DNA of 64,000 nucleotides from assembly GCA_945643635.1 (NCBI GenBank), contig CALZFC010000043.1, forward strand, positions 1,432,501 to 1,496,500, read 5' to 3'. The stretch is from Allodiplogaster sudhausi. Taxonomy: Eukaryota; Nematoda; Chromadorea; Rhabditida; Diplogasteridae. Made by a program: the position numbers and the translations under genes. Below the pieces are notes generated by a model. It did not search any database. It was not told where the DNA came from and worked only from the letters and a program-made list of their open reading frames with translations. Of the stretch, positions 13,864-25,696 are shown in pieces (within the stretch, counting starts at the first letter, position 1; each line of letters opens with the position of its first letter).

Positions 13864-15335
13864 GTGATTTAGGTGATATCCTTTGCCATATTTCTTACCC
13901 TGTGAATGCCAGAGGCAGTCTTACCACTTCCTAGAATGCACTGATGTCTTTGGCACGCCCACTTTGGAAGTAGCGCGTGTGTGTCCCGCAAGGTTTCCTC
14001 TGACTACCTTTTACTCTCTTCTCTTCTCTCTCTCCTTTTCTTTCGCTTCGCTGACTTCGACGCCGCTTCCATAACCAAAAGTCGATGACGAGAGTCGTTC
14101 TTTTATGCTTTTTAGTATGTCACAGAGCCTTGGTTGGAGGAGAAAGAAAGAGAAGAGGAACCTTATCAGAAGATACTGAACAACTCATGTGTGATAAGGA
14201 GTGTCCGCCCCTTGTAGTTCAGTTCGCATTTCTTATTCTCTCTTGAGTGACCACAGTCTGGTTGGTTCTCCCTTTACCCGCCCTCTTGGTCTGTTCTACT
14301 TTCTCTCATCTCCGCTCTCTTTGTCCCGTCAACACTGCAAACTTTCGCTCTCACCGCTTTTTGTTTAGCCTTTCCGTCTCACGGCTCGGTCCTCGCTCTG
14401 CTGATTTGATGGAGAGTGCTCACGGTTCAACGAGAAATAGAGAGAATAGGGATGGAAAGGGAATTATGTTGTGGGAGGGAGGAAAGAACGAGAGACTGAG
14501 AAAGCAACTAGAGTAAGAGAGGAATGAGAGAGGGAGGAAAGAACGAGAGACTGAGAGAGCAGCTAGAGTAAGAGAGGAATGAGAGAGGGAGGAAAGAACG
14601 AGAGACTGAGAGAGCAGCTAGAGTAAGAGAGGAATGAGAGAGGGAGGAAAGAACGAGAGACTGAGAGAGCAGCTAGAGTAAGAGAGGAATGAGAGAGGGA
14701 GGAAAGAACGAGAGACTGAGAGAGCAGCTAGAGTGAGAGAGGAATGAGAGAGGGAGATGGAAAAGAGAGCGGCAGTAAGAGGCGTTACACGCGACAAACA
14801 CTCGCCTCTTCTCCTGTTTCCCTTCCTTGCCTCGTTACCTGCTATTTCCTCTCTCTTTCTCTCACCTCTCTCCTCCCCCTGCAGTCTCACTTCCCTCTCT
14901 CTCTCCCATTTTGACTTGTGCGATCCCTTTCTACTAGGCAGCCGGCCATGACCCAGCCTGCTCCCTCGGCTCTCCATTTGTTTGTAGCCTTGGCTTCCTC
15001 GTTCCCTCTCCTTCCACTACTTCTCTCGCTCTTTCTCTCATGTCTCTCTCGTTCTTTCTCTTCTCTCTCTTTTCTCCCTACTCCTCAAATTGCTTGCACA
15101 CCACAGTGCTCTTTCGCCTTGCCGCTTTTCTCCGCCTAGTGTGTCTGCCTCTCTCTATTCCGAACACTATCTCCCCGCTGCCCCCCTCCCTCTATAATTG
15201 ACAGCCGGCCAGGCTGAGATAGATCGATGAGCTGCCTTTCGCTTCCCCCCAGCACTGGCCACTGTTCTGTCCTCTTTCCCTCATTTGGAAACTCACAGTA
15301 TTGTATTCTTAAGAGGTTACATCTGGCAATATTAG

Positions 15336-15377
<42 letters not shown>

Positions 15378-16696
15378 AATAGAGACGGGGGAGAGAGAGA
15401 GAGGAGCGAGAGAAAGCAGCGAGAGAAAGCAGCGGTGATATCTCTGTTGGCTTCTATATAAGTAGTTCTGTTTTGGTTTCATTCAGCCTTTTTGTATCTA
15501 AAAATAGGAAGATAGGGATGCTGTTGCAGCATCCCTATTTTGTCATTCTTCAGAGATTCATCATGTCTATTAATATTCCGGGGTAACCGTTGTATTCAAT
15601 ATTTTGTTGATGCCATCTTATCAGCAATCAGCAAGAGTCGCAGAGAGAAGGGCCACTGGCCTCCCCCCTCTATTTGTTGGGGGGCAAAAAAAAATGTGTC
15701 ACATTTTTTTTGCTCTCCAACAAAGGGCCTTTTAAATTTCTGAAATTGATTTCTTCGTTTCTTTAGCATTGCAGCCGTCACCCACGAATCCCTACTTCCC
15801 TTTCGCGTTCTAGCCTCCGTTGGGAGTTCTATAGCTTTCATCTCTCGTCTCTTATTTCCCCTCTCTCTATCGCTATCTCTTTCACGCACACACGCTCTCT
15901 CTCACTCTCTTTCTTTCACTCTCTCTTTAACTCTCTCATTCTCTTTCGCCCCCTCACTCTCTCTCCCACTCTCTCTCTTTCTCACTCATCTTCCCTTTGC
16001 TCCCTTGCAGCTTTCCATTCCAAATCAAGCTTCCCCTGCCTGACAATTCTGACGCCTGGCTTTCCTCGTCAGCATCCAGGGGCCGGGGGTCTCCTTCTCT
16101 ATTCATGCCTGGTGCTGTCTTCCTAACGCCCTCACCCCTCTGCCTCCACCTCCTCTCTCACTGTCTCTCTCTACGTCTTTCTATCTCTTCTTTCCTTCCT
16201 TTCTCCGCCTTCAACATATCTTAGCGTGCAGAAGCATGCACGAGTGGTCAAAGAGGAAGCGGGTGGCTGGCCTAAGCCCTGAAGGGAAGGAGGAGGGAGG
16301 GAGAGATAGTAGGAGATTAAAGAGACTGTAGAAAAAGGAAGAGAGAGATAGAGAGAGAGAGAGGGAGAGGGGGATGAAGTATACTGATTCCGGGAATGGC
16401 AGTCGGCTAGCTTGTTCTGCCTGACACGCCTCTCCTTCGCCTCGTTCCTTCTATCACGACCCGCTAGGGTACTTCAGCCTACTGCAGTCTTATCTCTTTC
16501 CCCCTCCCCTCCCCTCCCTCTCCCGCTCCCTCTGGCTCTCCCCTCCCCCTCCCTCACTTCCTTCTCTACCTTTCTTGCTGTCCCGCTCTCATCTCCATGT
16601 ATTCCAAAGAAATGAGATGATAAGCGTTATATTTGTGGGATGGTGCTGTCAGGAAGTAAGTATGCCGCCGTTCTCGTTCTTTAATTGATCACCAGG

Positions 16697-16738
<42 letters not shown>

Positions 16739-17137
16739 GTTCTTTCTCTCTCTTCTTTCTCTATCTCTATTCCTCTTGCTCTCTTTTTCTCTCATTCTCT
16801 CTCTGTCTCTCTCCCTTTGTTTCCATTCTGACATTCCATCGACATTCTCCTTTCTCCTTCGCATGTTTGCATTCGGTTTCCATGATTAACAAAGATTACG
16901 ATCAGATAAGAGGGAAGCGACGTCAGTGAAAAGTGATAGCTTAAAGGGATTGAGTGAAAGCTTTTAATGATTACCACCAAAAGATAGAGAGCGAGAGCAT
17001 TCGGCAGGAAAAAATATAATGATCTTGAGGAAGAAATATTCAAACATGTTGCTTATGTCTGAGAGTCACTAGTTAGACACAGTGGTTTAATAGAGGAATG
17101 GTGCACACAGATGTATCCAGAATGGGAAATTGGGAGA

Positions 17138-17170
<33 letters not shown>

Positions 17171-19000
17171 AGAGACAGTTGAAATAGTCTGGTGGCTTTT
17201 TCCTCTCGTTGCCTTGCTCGGACTAATAGACTAAACGGATATTCACAGCCTTCGCCGCTCGCCATGCCCCCTCAGCCACCAACACATCATTCCGCTTTTA
17301 TTCAATTTAAAGCGGCTAGAGAGTGAGAGAGAAGGGATGTGAGAGTACTTTCAGAAAGCAGACTAGAGAACACGCCTTTCCGCCATTCTGAGGAAGGTAT
17401 GAAGTAGCGAGAAGAGATAAAGAGAGAGAGAGAGGGAGGAATGGATAGAAAAAGAGTGCCAACCTGGCGGGCATTTCAAGGCTGGGCGCTAGTTGGTCAG
17501 ACCTTTAAAAGAACATAATTGCGAAAAAATTTCAGCGACATTTTTCGATTGACTCGGTAGGTTGCTGGTGACTTGTCTATTACGCTTCTTTATGACGATA
17601 CCGAACTTATCGTTTTCCGTTGGTAGGATTTAGTTGCAAAGGCAAGAGTACAACCACGGCCTTACTCTCCACTTTTCCGTTGCCTTTCAGACGTCCTCGC
17701 TATCTCTCTTTCTATCGCAATCTTTTTCTTTTTCTTTCTTTATCTTCTCTTCTTTCTTTATCTCCCATTATTTTCTCTCTTTTTCTCTCACAAGCTCTCC
17801 TGTCTCTTTCTATCAAGAAAGACAGTCCTTCCCTTCATCCCTACACGATGACGGTGTTCTCGTAGCTGTCGCTCCCTCGCTTGTCACAATACTCCGCTCA
17901 ATGGTTTTCATAGCAACGTAAAAGAGACAGAGAGAGAGAGAGAAGGAGAGGAGAGAGAGAGGAAAGAGTGAGAGAGAGAGAGAGAGGAGAGAGAGAGCAG
18001 CGAGTTAAGAGGTAATGCGGTTGGAAGAGACGCGAAGAAAGGGAATATGCGGATGGTGTCTGTATACATACGCACGCCAACTATTTGTGCAGGACTGCGT
18101 CGGTCGAATCGTTCTTCTCTCGCACCCTTCCACTCTCTCGCTCTCTCATGCTCCCTCTCTATCCCCAATATTTCTCTGTCTTTCTGTACCATTTTCACTA
18201 CTGCTCTGCTGTTTATTCCTGACGACCTTCCTTCACAGCATTCACTCTCGCTTTTTCCGCGTCTTACGCTTCAACCGTGCGGGAGAAGAACAAACTGAGA
18301 AGCTGTGAGAGCAAGCAATCTGAGAGAGGCAGGAAGAGAAACACTTATGGGTCGGAAGAGCGAGAAACAGACAGAGAAAGAGAGCGAGAGAAAGGAGACA
18401 GAGAGAAAGAGAAAGTGAGAGAGAGCGACCGGTGGGTTGCTGATGAGAAAGCAATGGGAGAGAATGAGAATGCAGTGTCCATGTCGCCTCTTCGCTTCCA
18501 CTTACCTTGTCTCTTAAATATGTTTTTCCTTTGTAGCCCAGCTGGGTGGTGGTGCTAGAACTTCGTTCTTTCAACCCTTATTTCTCCGTGCTGACATTGC
18601 CATTCGTTAGCTCCTTTTCTCTCTCCTGCTGACATTATAGCAATATACTTTAGATTCCTTGAGCATTCCATTTCTATGATTCCTTTCGACATATTTCCAC
18701 CGACTCCATCCTGTACAAGTCTTATCTCTCTCTTTGTCTTCAGACTCCCCGTTGCCGACAGTCGCGGCAGTTCGTGCCCGAGAAGGGAGCTGGAGCGAGC
18801 CCAGCCGCCTCCTCCGCGCCCGTCATGATGAAGAGTCCTTCTGGCACCGGCGCCCTCCTCGCGTCCACTGGCGGCGAGTCCCCGAAGAGGGCCGTTGCCG
18901 CCAGCAGAGGAGCCACTCCTGATGGGCCCAGTCTGTCCAAGCAGCCCAGACTCGATGACATCTACCGGTCAGTCCGACTCTCTCCTCTTTCTCTTTTTTT

Positions 19001-19039
<39 letters not shown>

Positions 19040-19141
19040 CCCACTTTTTCTCTCTTCTCTCTCGCGCTCTCGTACCTCCCACCTTTCCGAAGCCAATTTC
19101 CGCCTCACGCATTCTCTTTGAAAGAGAACTTGCGCATTCGC

Positions 19142-19179
<38 letters not shown>

Positions 19180-19286
19180 TTTCTCTTTCCCGTTCCATTG
19201 ACGTCTTTCTTTGCTCTTTGCATGTGTAAAGAATGCAGCATCCCGTGAATATATTGAACGCGACGGGTTGAGGAAGAAAGAGAGCA

Positions 19287-19322
<36 letters not shown>

Positions 19323-19366
19323 GAGAGAGAGAGAGGAGAGAGAGAAAGAAAGAGAGAGAGAGAGAG

Positions 19367-19398
<32 letters not shown>

Positions 19399-22324
19399 AT
19401 TGAGAGGGCGCAGCTATTTCGGAGAGAGAAATAGGGAGACTGAATCAATGTGGAAGACTGGAGAGAGAGAAGGAGAGAGGGAGCGTGAGAGAGGGAAAGA
19501 ACGGTAGAAAGCACAGGGTGCATACGACCGAAAGTATGAGCCGGGACATTTCTCTTCCATCTCACGCCTTTCCCTTCCGTCTCTTTCTCTTCCGTGCCTT
19601 TACCATCCTTTTCCTTCCTTGTCACTTTGCACTTGCCCTGGCACGTGCTGCTTATCTGCTCAACTGGAGTTCTTTACTCCTTTCTTCATTCTTCTTTTTC
19701 TTTCTTCCTCTCTTTAAATATCTTCCACTTTCGTTACATCTATATCCCTCATTTGTTCTTTTTCATTTTTCTAATAGCACATTTAAAAAATCACCCGGAA
19801 GATCTGTATCCAATTTTTCGAACTAGTGTAACGATTATAATTTGTAAGAATATTACTAAAAGCTCCATTCTTTTCACATCCTTCTTTTTAATAATTGTCA
19901 TCTTCCTCTAAATGGTTTCTAGCTGAAATTTTTATTTGTATTTGTTTCTACTAACTTTTGCTTTGGAGTGATCATACAGTCTTATGAATGGTGTAGTGGT
20001 TGCGTACCAGGCGGCGGTCCGTAGTGCGCGAGTTCGGTTCTAGCAAAAGCTGCCAATGATGAAAGTAGCTCATCCTTGCTCTGCGAGGGGCGGCTGTCGT
20101 GAGAGTGGAGTCTGCTCTGTTCTCACGTAGTCCTGCCACGATGAACAGTGCTGGCCTCTGAGGCAACCTCTTTTCTCCCGCTTCTTGTCTGTATTCTCTC
20201 GCTGATCGCAAGAAAAAAAGGTTCCTTTGACCACGGCGCTGGGATTGAAATCAAGTCAGTAAAAACATCTAGGACTTAATGGATTATGATTACAAAAGGA
20301 ATGAGTTTCGAAAAGTTGCATCTTTCTATCAAACTTAAAGTTCATACTGACATTTTCTTTAGGAATGGTCTCGCGACAACGGCGGCGTCTGCAGTTGCAA
20401 TGAAAGCAGAGACTCCTCCTGCTGGAATGCAACGGGCGCCCCCCTCGGGAGCTGCCACCCCCACCTCGGGTGGGCAGAGGGCCCCCTCTGGGGCTGCCAC
20501 CCCCACCGGTGGACCCGTATCGAATGGCCGCATCTCCCGCACCCCTTCCGAGCATCGCTTGAGTGAGGGTTGGTCCCTCCCCTCTCTGCTACCTCTCTCA
20601 CTGCCTTCTGTTCGTTTCTGCCCTCTCATCCCTCTCTCCTCTTCGTTGCCCTCTCTGCGATCTCTCCCTCCGCTGTTTCCTCTTTGTGTCCTTCTCTGTT
20701 TTCTCTCAGTACTCTCTTCTCTCTCTTCAGCTCAACACCCCGTTGATCCCGGTCATCGTCCGTTATCCACGACGTCCACAGCTGGCTCTACTGTGGGTAT
20801 TGCTGGCCCTGGACCGAGCCCGCTCGGAATGCTTGGCCCTGCCAGTGCAGGTGGGTCAACTTTTAAATATATTGTTATTGGCTTTCTTTCTACCTTTCTC
20901 TTTCACTCTTATTTGATTTCGTTTCTTTGTTACTTTCTGATGTAAATGATCCTCACTTCGTTCTAGCACCGTCCTCCCTACGACCCTCTTCAGCTGTCCA
21001 TGGGGTCCCTAACAATCCTCTTGTTGGTCTTCCCCAAGGATCCCATGCCGGTGCACTAGCCAATTTCAACACTCCAGGTCTATTTAGCTTACTTTTTTTT
21101 AAACATTATATTCGCAATCAAATATTATCTGTGAGGTGAACTGATTTGTGTTAAGGAGGAATGAATGTGGAGCAGATCCGGATGTTGCATCTAGACATGC
21201 AGCAGAGGCAGCAGCAGGCCCACCAGGCACAGGCCGCAGCCGTCGCCGCGCAACAACAACAACAACAGCAACAACAGCAGCAGCAGCAGCAACAACAACA
21301 ACAGCAGCAGCAATTGGACATCAGACAGGTACGCACCCTTTGCTTTTTTCTAGTGGCTTTTTAAACATTTGCTTTATAAATCAATAGGCATCATTGAATT
21401 TTGGATGTTCTTTTTTAAGGGGAAATAAGTCCAAGCAGCTGATTCGAAGAATGTATTTTTTTAATATGGAAAAAAGTCCTCGTTCCTAAGTATTTCGGTT
21501 GGTATCCCAACGTTCTTTGGCGTGACGAACTTGATTTTCTAATAGAATAGTCTAAGAAGCCGTGGCCGGAGTGAAAGAATCGAAGAGAGAAGACATGCAT
21601 AGAATGGCTAAGTGAAGGAGAGAAAAAGGAGCGGAAGGAACTATTGAGAAAGAAGGAATTAGCCGAGTGAGAGAGAGAAAGAAAGGAGAGAGAGCGTGAG
21701 AGAGAGAGAGCGCGGGAGTGAGAGAAGGCGAGAGAGAGAGAGAGAAGCATTGCCGCTTGAGGGCATGAGCTGCGTCGTATCGGCTACTTGCATAATACAT
21801 ATGGGAGACAGCTGCCTAGTACCCTGCGGAAGGCGTCCGGTCAATAGCTCTGCTCTACTTTAGCATTGGAGAACTGGAAAGGGGGAAGTTGGATGGAAGA
21901 TGAATGGGGTGTGGAAAACAAAGAAAGTGCAAAGAAAAGAGAAAAGAAAGGAGGGTTCGGCGTAGAGAGGAAAGAGTGATTGAGCTGCTGCTGGCTACTC
22001 AGCTGGGCGCGGGCGGTGCGGCTGCCCCTCCTCCCCCTGCCCCTCCTCCTGTCTCGGCCGCCGCCTCTCTCGCTGCCAATCCGAATCTTCTTGCTCAGAT
22101 TGCACAGGTAGCACTTTCTGTTACTGATCTTCTTCATCTCTAAGATATCCTCCTTAGATGCTGCAACAGCAAGGCGCGGCTGCGGGCGGAGGTGCCCCCA
22201 ACCCGGCCCTCCTCGCCGCATCCGCTGCGGCTCTCATGCCCCAGGCCGCTCTTGGACAGCAACTCGCAGGCGCCGCTCTTTTCGGTGGCAAGTTCCTCGC
22301 CCCGCAGGGAGTCAAGGTTTCGTG

Positions 22325-22366
<42 letters not shown>

Positions 22367-23586
22367 CTCTCTCTCTCGCTCTTTCTTCCTCGCTCTCTCT
22401 GTTTCTTATTACCGTGTTTATTGTTATTAGTCTCATCATTATTATTTCTTGCAGAGGCCTGGAAGATGGAGTGCAATGCACGTGAAGATAGCAGAAGACA
22501 TCAGTAAGTTCCGCGCGGGCCGCCTGGTGGGGGAGGGCGCGGCCCCCTCTAGCAGTATCTCTGCCGTTTCTTCCGCTTCCGCTTCCCTCGCGGCATCGGC
22601 GCGTGCCGCTCAGGAGGCAGCCGCTGCCCACTCGCGCCCTCCACTCCCTCCTCACTGCCTTCCCAGCACTTCTTCAGCCGGTTCATTTACTCCTGGGTAA
22701 GTCTCCCTTTATTTTTATTTTGCGAATTGATTCTGCAATTTTTTTATTATAAAAGAATGAATTGGAAACCTTTTGAACTAAATGATCTAATTTATATTTC
22801 GCGTAGTGCTTGCGCTCCTCTACAGAGATGAGAGTTGATTGCAGTATGGCTGGAGGAGGCGCCCCCGCTGGCCAGCCCTCTCTTCCCTTCTCTCATCCCG
22901 CCTTGGCTGGCATGAATCCTCAGCAGCAGCAACAATTCCTCGCAATCATGAACGAGAGAATGAGATTGAATGCGGGGTTCGTCATTCCAATTCCTCTCTT
23001 TCTTTCTCCAGCTTTCTCGCTCTTGTTCATTTTTTCTTTACAGTTTTGCAACATAGTCTTACTTGTAGAGCAACGCCAAAACATGGAGGTCCTGGACAAC
23101 TCCAGCAAGGAGGAGTGCCTGGGCAACCGCAGCCAGGCGGGGGGCGAGGAATGCCTCTTCCTCGCCCCGCCTCTTCTCTCGCTCGCGCACCGCAAGTCAA
23201 TATTCCCACATCCACACCAGGTTCCTGTCCATCTTTTTTTCCTTGTCCGTGTACTTTCTTTTCTTTTCCCTCTTCAATATTTTTGACTTGAACTTGGATG
23301 TAACCAGTGCTGTGCAGGCCCATCTCCATCTGGAGTGCCCCTCGGAGGACTGCCAATTGGCCCGCCGCTCTCGGTGTCCGGCTCGCTCACCAATGGCACT
23401 TCGGATGCAGCTGCTCAGGCGGCGATGCTCCAGGCTGCCCTGGCTGCGGCAGGAGGGGGAGGAGGACCCTTTGGAGGGGCCGGCCCCCGCGGGGTCGACC
23501 ACCAGCAGCTACTGCACTTCCATCTGCAGCAACAGATTGAGCAGCACCACCACCATCAACAACAACAACAACATCAACTACAACAA

Positions 23587-23617
<31 letters not shown>

Positions 23618-24180
23618 AGGCAGCCGCTGCAGCAGCCGCGGCGGTTGCCGCGACGCAGGCATCCCAACCGGCATCGACTCAGGCCGCGCCGTCTCAGCCG
23701 CAGACCATCGAAGCGCTGATCCGTGCTCAGATGGAGCAGCAGCTGCAGGCTCAACTCAGCCAAGACCGTGAGCAGGCTCTTCTCCGTGCGTATGGAGGGA
23801 ACGCCGCGGCAGCCATCGCAGCTCTGCAGCAGAGACACCAACAACAGCAGCAAATGCAGCAGGCGGGGCAGCAGCCCCTTCAGCTGCCCGCCGGCTTCCC
23901 CTCGGCTCTCCCTCCCGGCTTCCAGTTCCCTCCTGGCTTCTCCATGCAACAAAATCTCGCTGCTGCCGCCGCTGCAGCTGCGCAGCAACAACAACAGCAA
24001 CAGGTTCGGTGCTCTTTTTAATGTATTATTTCCACTGATGTCTAGTTTCCCTCCTCTTTCTCTCTCCCTCTCTCTCTCTCTCATCTCTCTCCTCTCTCTC
24101 TCCTCGTTCTCTTCTCTCTCTCTCTGTGTCTCTCTTTCTCTCTCTCCTCTCTCTCTCCTCTCTCTCTCCTCTCTCTCTCC

Positions 24181-24213
<33 letters not shown>

Positions 24214-24390
24214 TCCTTGCAGAGTGGCGGGAATGCCTCGGCGGCAGCAGCCGTGCTGGCCCACCAGCTGAGCTCTGCGAGTGGCCAGCCCCTCCTGAAC
24301 CCCGCCCTGTTCAGCCTAGCTGGCTACAAGATGCCTTTGGCTGCGAATGACCCCCGCAAGAGTGGCAGCTCAGATCTGAATGGCCAGTGA
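2970..24390 (+). CDS. AUTS2-family-like nuclear protein, 28 exons
   Basis: A 28-exon model (2970-3228, 3600-3913, 4196-4224, 4321-4586, 4825-4963, 5013-5235, 5412-5534, 5677-5859, 5991-6056, 6148-6231, 6325-6516, 6614-6748, 6894-6947, 7018-7134, 12946-13206, 13281-13424, 18744-18967, 20363-20562, 20731-20850, 20967-21077, 21156-21328, 21985-22107, 22158-22316, 22455-22696, 22845-22976, 23069-23220, 23318-24003, 24223-24390) closes in frame at about 1,692 residues. Every junction has compatible phase. Family evidence is RPGRWSAMHVKIAEDI, from about residue 1234, which matches the AUTS2/FBRSL1 core signature (human AUTS2: KPGKWCAMHVHIAWQI). Vertebrate AUTS2 proteins work with PRC1-type Polycomb complexes in transcription; that role is inferred here. 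The N-terminal half is Ser/Pro/Ala-rich, with an AT-hook-like RGKPRGKK and a long Lys/Arg/Glu helix (exons 15-16). The C-terminal half is Ala/Gln-rich with two polyQ tracts. The start is the first ATG in frame with exon 1. The 5.8- and 5.3-kb introns leave open a split into two genes. Confidence 0.7.
7135..12945 (+). other. Large intron (5.8 kb) of the AUTS2-like gene
   Basis: Between two phase-0 exons encoding basic helices I see no conserved coding exon. The intron contains CT tracts (about 7180-7265, 7505-7625, 10300-10345, 11095-11150, 11730-11805 with a CTAT run, 12483-12545), GA tracts (8458-8505, 11250-11395) and the hAT-type MITE at 12083-12266. An unrecognised small gene cannot be excluded. 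Confidence 0.55.
12083..12266. mobile_element. 184-bp hAT-type MITE with GGCCCG arrays
   Basis: Terminal inverted repeats CAGGGATGATCAAA / TTTGATCATCCCTG are exact. The element is flanked by an 8-bp target duplication GTTGCAGC (12075-12082 and 12267-12274). The interior is almost entirely GGCCCGGCCC-type GC-rich repeats. Same ends, same interior and same duplication length as the larger element at 56004-57224, so this is its short non-autonomous relative. It sits in an intron of the AUTS2-like gene. Confidence 0.9.
14476..14755 (+). repeat. 55-bp minisatellite, about five copies
   Basis: The block AGGGAGGAAAGAACGAGAGA recurs at about 14476, 14531, 14586, 14641 and 14696, an exact 55-bp period. 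Copies are nearly identical, so the array is recent. It is purine-rich, like the GA microsatellites nearby, but has a defined longer unit. Confidence 0.9.
15512..15538. repeat. 12-bp perfect hairpin
   Basis: ATAGGGATGCTG, loop TTG, then CAGCATCCCTAT. It lies in an intron of the AUTS2-like gene. Confidence 0.75.
15673..15724. repeat. Imperfect inverted repeat around a poly-A/poly-T core
   Basis: TTTGTTGGGGGGC followed by an A run and ATGTG is mirrored by CACAT, a T run, GCTCTCC and AACAAA. Two roughly 25-nt arms sit almost back to back, typical of a small foldback element. Confidence 0.7.
19285..19400 (+). repeat. GA microsatellite in intron
   Basis: A dense (GA)n/(GAGAGG)n tract with little interruption, about 100 bp after a CT tract (19145-19178) in the same intron. 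The two complementary tracts could pair in the transcript. Confidence 0.85.
19988..20045 (+). other. tRNA-like relic (possible SINE head)
   Basis: TGGTGTAGTGG resembles a Pol III A box and GAGTTCGGTTC, about 35 nt further on, resembles a B box. I could not pair acceptor or T stems, so this is not a working tRNA gene. A tRNA-derived SINE head or decayed pseudogene is the best reading. Confidence 0.3.
21251..21313 (+). repeat. Coding CAA/CAG repeat (polyglutamine)
   Basis: Exon 21 of the AUTS2-like gene encodes about 20 consecutive glutamines from mixed CAA and CAG codons. A second run lies in exon 27 (about 23554-23618). Both flank the AUTS2-type core. Confidence 0.9.
24060..24213 (+). repeat. 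CT tract forming the polypyrimidine tract of the last intron
   Basis: About 150 bp of CT/CCTCT repeats runs almost directly into the acceptor TTCCTTGCAG at 24222. Here a microsatellite appears to serve as the 3' splice-site pyrimidine tract. Confidence 0.8.
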
Positions 24391-25696
24391 ATCTCTCTCT
24401 TGTCCTTCCTTCCGAGTTCTCTTCTTCTCTAGTCCTTCTCCTGATGGTTCTAACAATGAGGAGGGCTCGTTCCTTCTCATTCTTCACTTGCCATGTAAAA
24501 CAGCATTTGTACGTTTTCGATTGTTTCCCTGCATTTCTTATTAAGCGGTGTCCTTTCGGATTAGCGAAAAAAGAAATTCCTATGTATGTTTAGATGTATG
24601 CATGACAGAGTATTTATCGGATCACAAGTTAAACCCTTACTCTTACAAATGCATGAGGTTTTCACAGAGTTAGATTACTTGCAACTGACTTGTAAGATAA
24701 CCAAGAACTAACTGTCTTACTACCTTGTCACTTTTACCATTGATTCCTTGGCCTTATTTGACAATGTAATAGATGACAGCTTGGCAGCCTTTGTGCCCTT
24801 GGATTCTCCGACTGTATTCCTTGCTTAACGGGTGGCTTCTCTTTGCCAGGCATTCAGCTTCTTTGTCATTGCCGATCCCTGTCTGAATGATTCGTGAGGA
24901 TCTTCTCGTTGTTCCCTGCTCTCCCTTTCACCGGCTGCTTTTCTATTTCCTCAACATTATCTTTCGCTCAACTTCTTTAACTGCTTGCGTTACTGTTTTT
25001 CTTTTTCCTTTCTTCCAAAGAACTATGGAGAAAGTGATTGTTCTGCGAAAGAAATCTTTTATTTTAGATTTGATATGTGCACATAAATGAAAAGAGACTC
25101 TTCCTCTGATCTCATTCTCCTTGCTTTTATGCACCTTTTGCTCCTCTCACCACTACCTTTGAGTAATTACCAAGTCTTCTCGCATCTCCCATTCTTATTT
25201 GCAGATGCTGCCACTGGATTCTAGGTTGTCTTTTGCGACAGCTATTGATTGCACTGTGTGAAACGAGGTGAATGTTTGATCCCTTCAACAATGAATGCCC
25301 TCTCCATTCTCTCTTCTCCCAATTCTCACCGTCTGACCTCAGATGCCTTTTGTTCTATCATTTTCGATGATGTTATAATATGTTGCTTCATTGCTGCCTG
25401 AAGTGCTTTTAGTATTCATTTCTTTCATAACTAATAAATTGTATTCATGTCCTTTATAAAACACATTTCGATGTCTGCTGGGCAGTTGGTGGAACAATCT
25501 AGTGGAGGCCGTGCTTCCGAATTCTGAGGAAGAGCAGAAGAAAGAGGACGGACTGGATGAAACAGCATATCTAAAATGGAAGTAGAGAATGACAGAGTGG
25601 TTTGTCTCTGCTTACAGGAGACAGAAGGTGAAAGATAAAGAAACATTTCTACTGGAAAATAAATATAAGAAACATTAAGGTATTCAGAAGGACTGC
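24391..25696. other. Intergenic / 3' untranslated region
   Basis: This follows the AUTS2-like stop codon. No coding exon is recognised. The first few hundred bases probably form the 3' untranslated region. Near 25430 AATAAATTG could be a late polyadenylation signal. The region separates convergent genes. Confidence 0.5.

Larger units (their letters stand above)
13425..18743 (+). other. Second large intron (5.3 kb) of the AUTS2-like gene
   Basis: It joins a donor after LRLFS (GTTAAG) to an acceptor at 18743, both phase 0. No conserved coding sequence is visible. It contains CT/GA microsatellites (13817-13862, 15338-15372, 16690-16745, 17928-18000, 18355-18425), a 55-bp tandem array and two hairpins. 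If the gene is really two genes, the boundary is here: an in-frame stop follows the upstream exon near 13485. Confidence 0.5.

Noticed and set aside
14476..14755. Regular repeats resembling a CRISPR array
   Set aside because: Units are contiguous with no unique spacers, and the genome is eukaryotic; it is a minisatellite.
19988..20060. Possible second tRNA gene
   Set aside because: A- and B-box-like words are present but acceptor and T stems do not pair, unlike the clear tRNA-Ser at 26790-26871.
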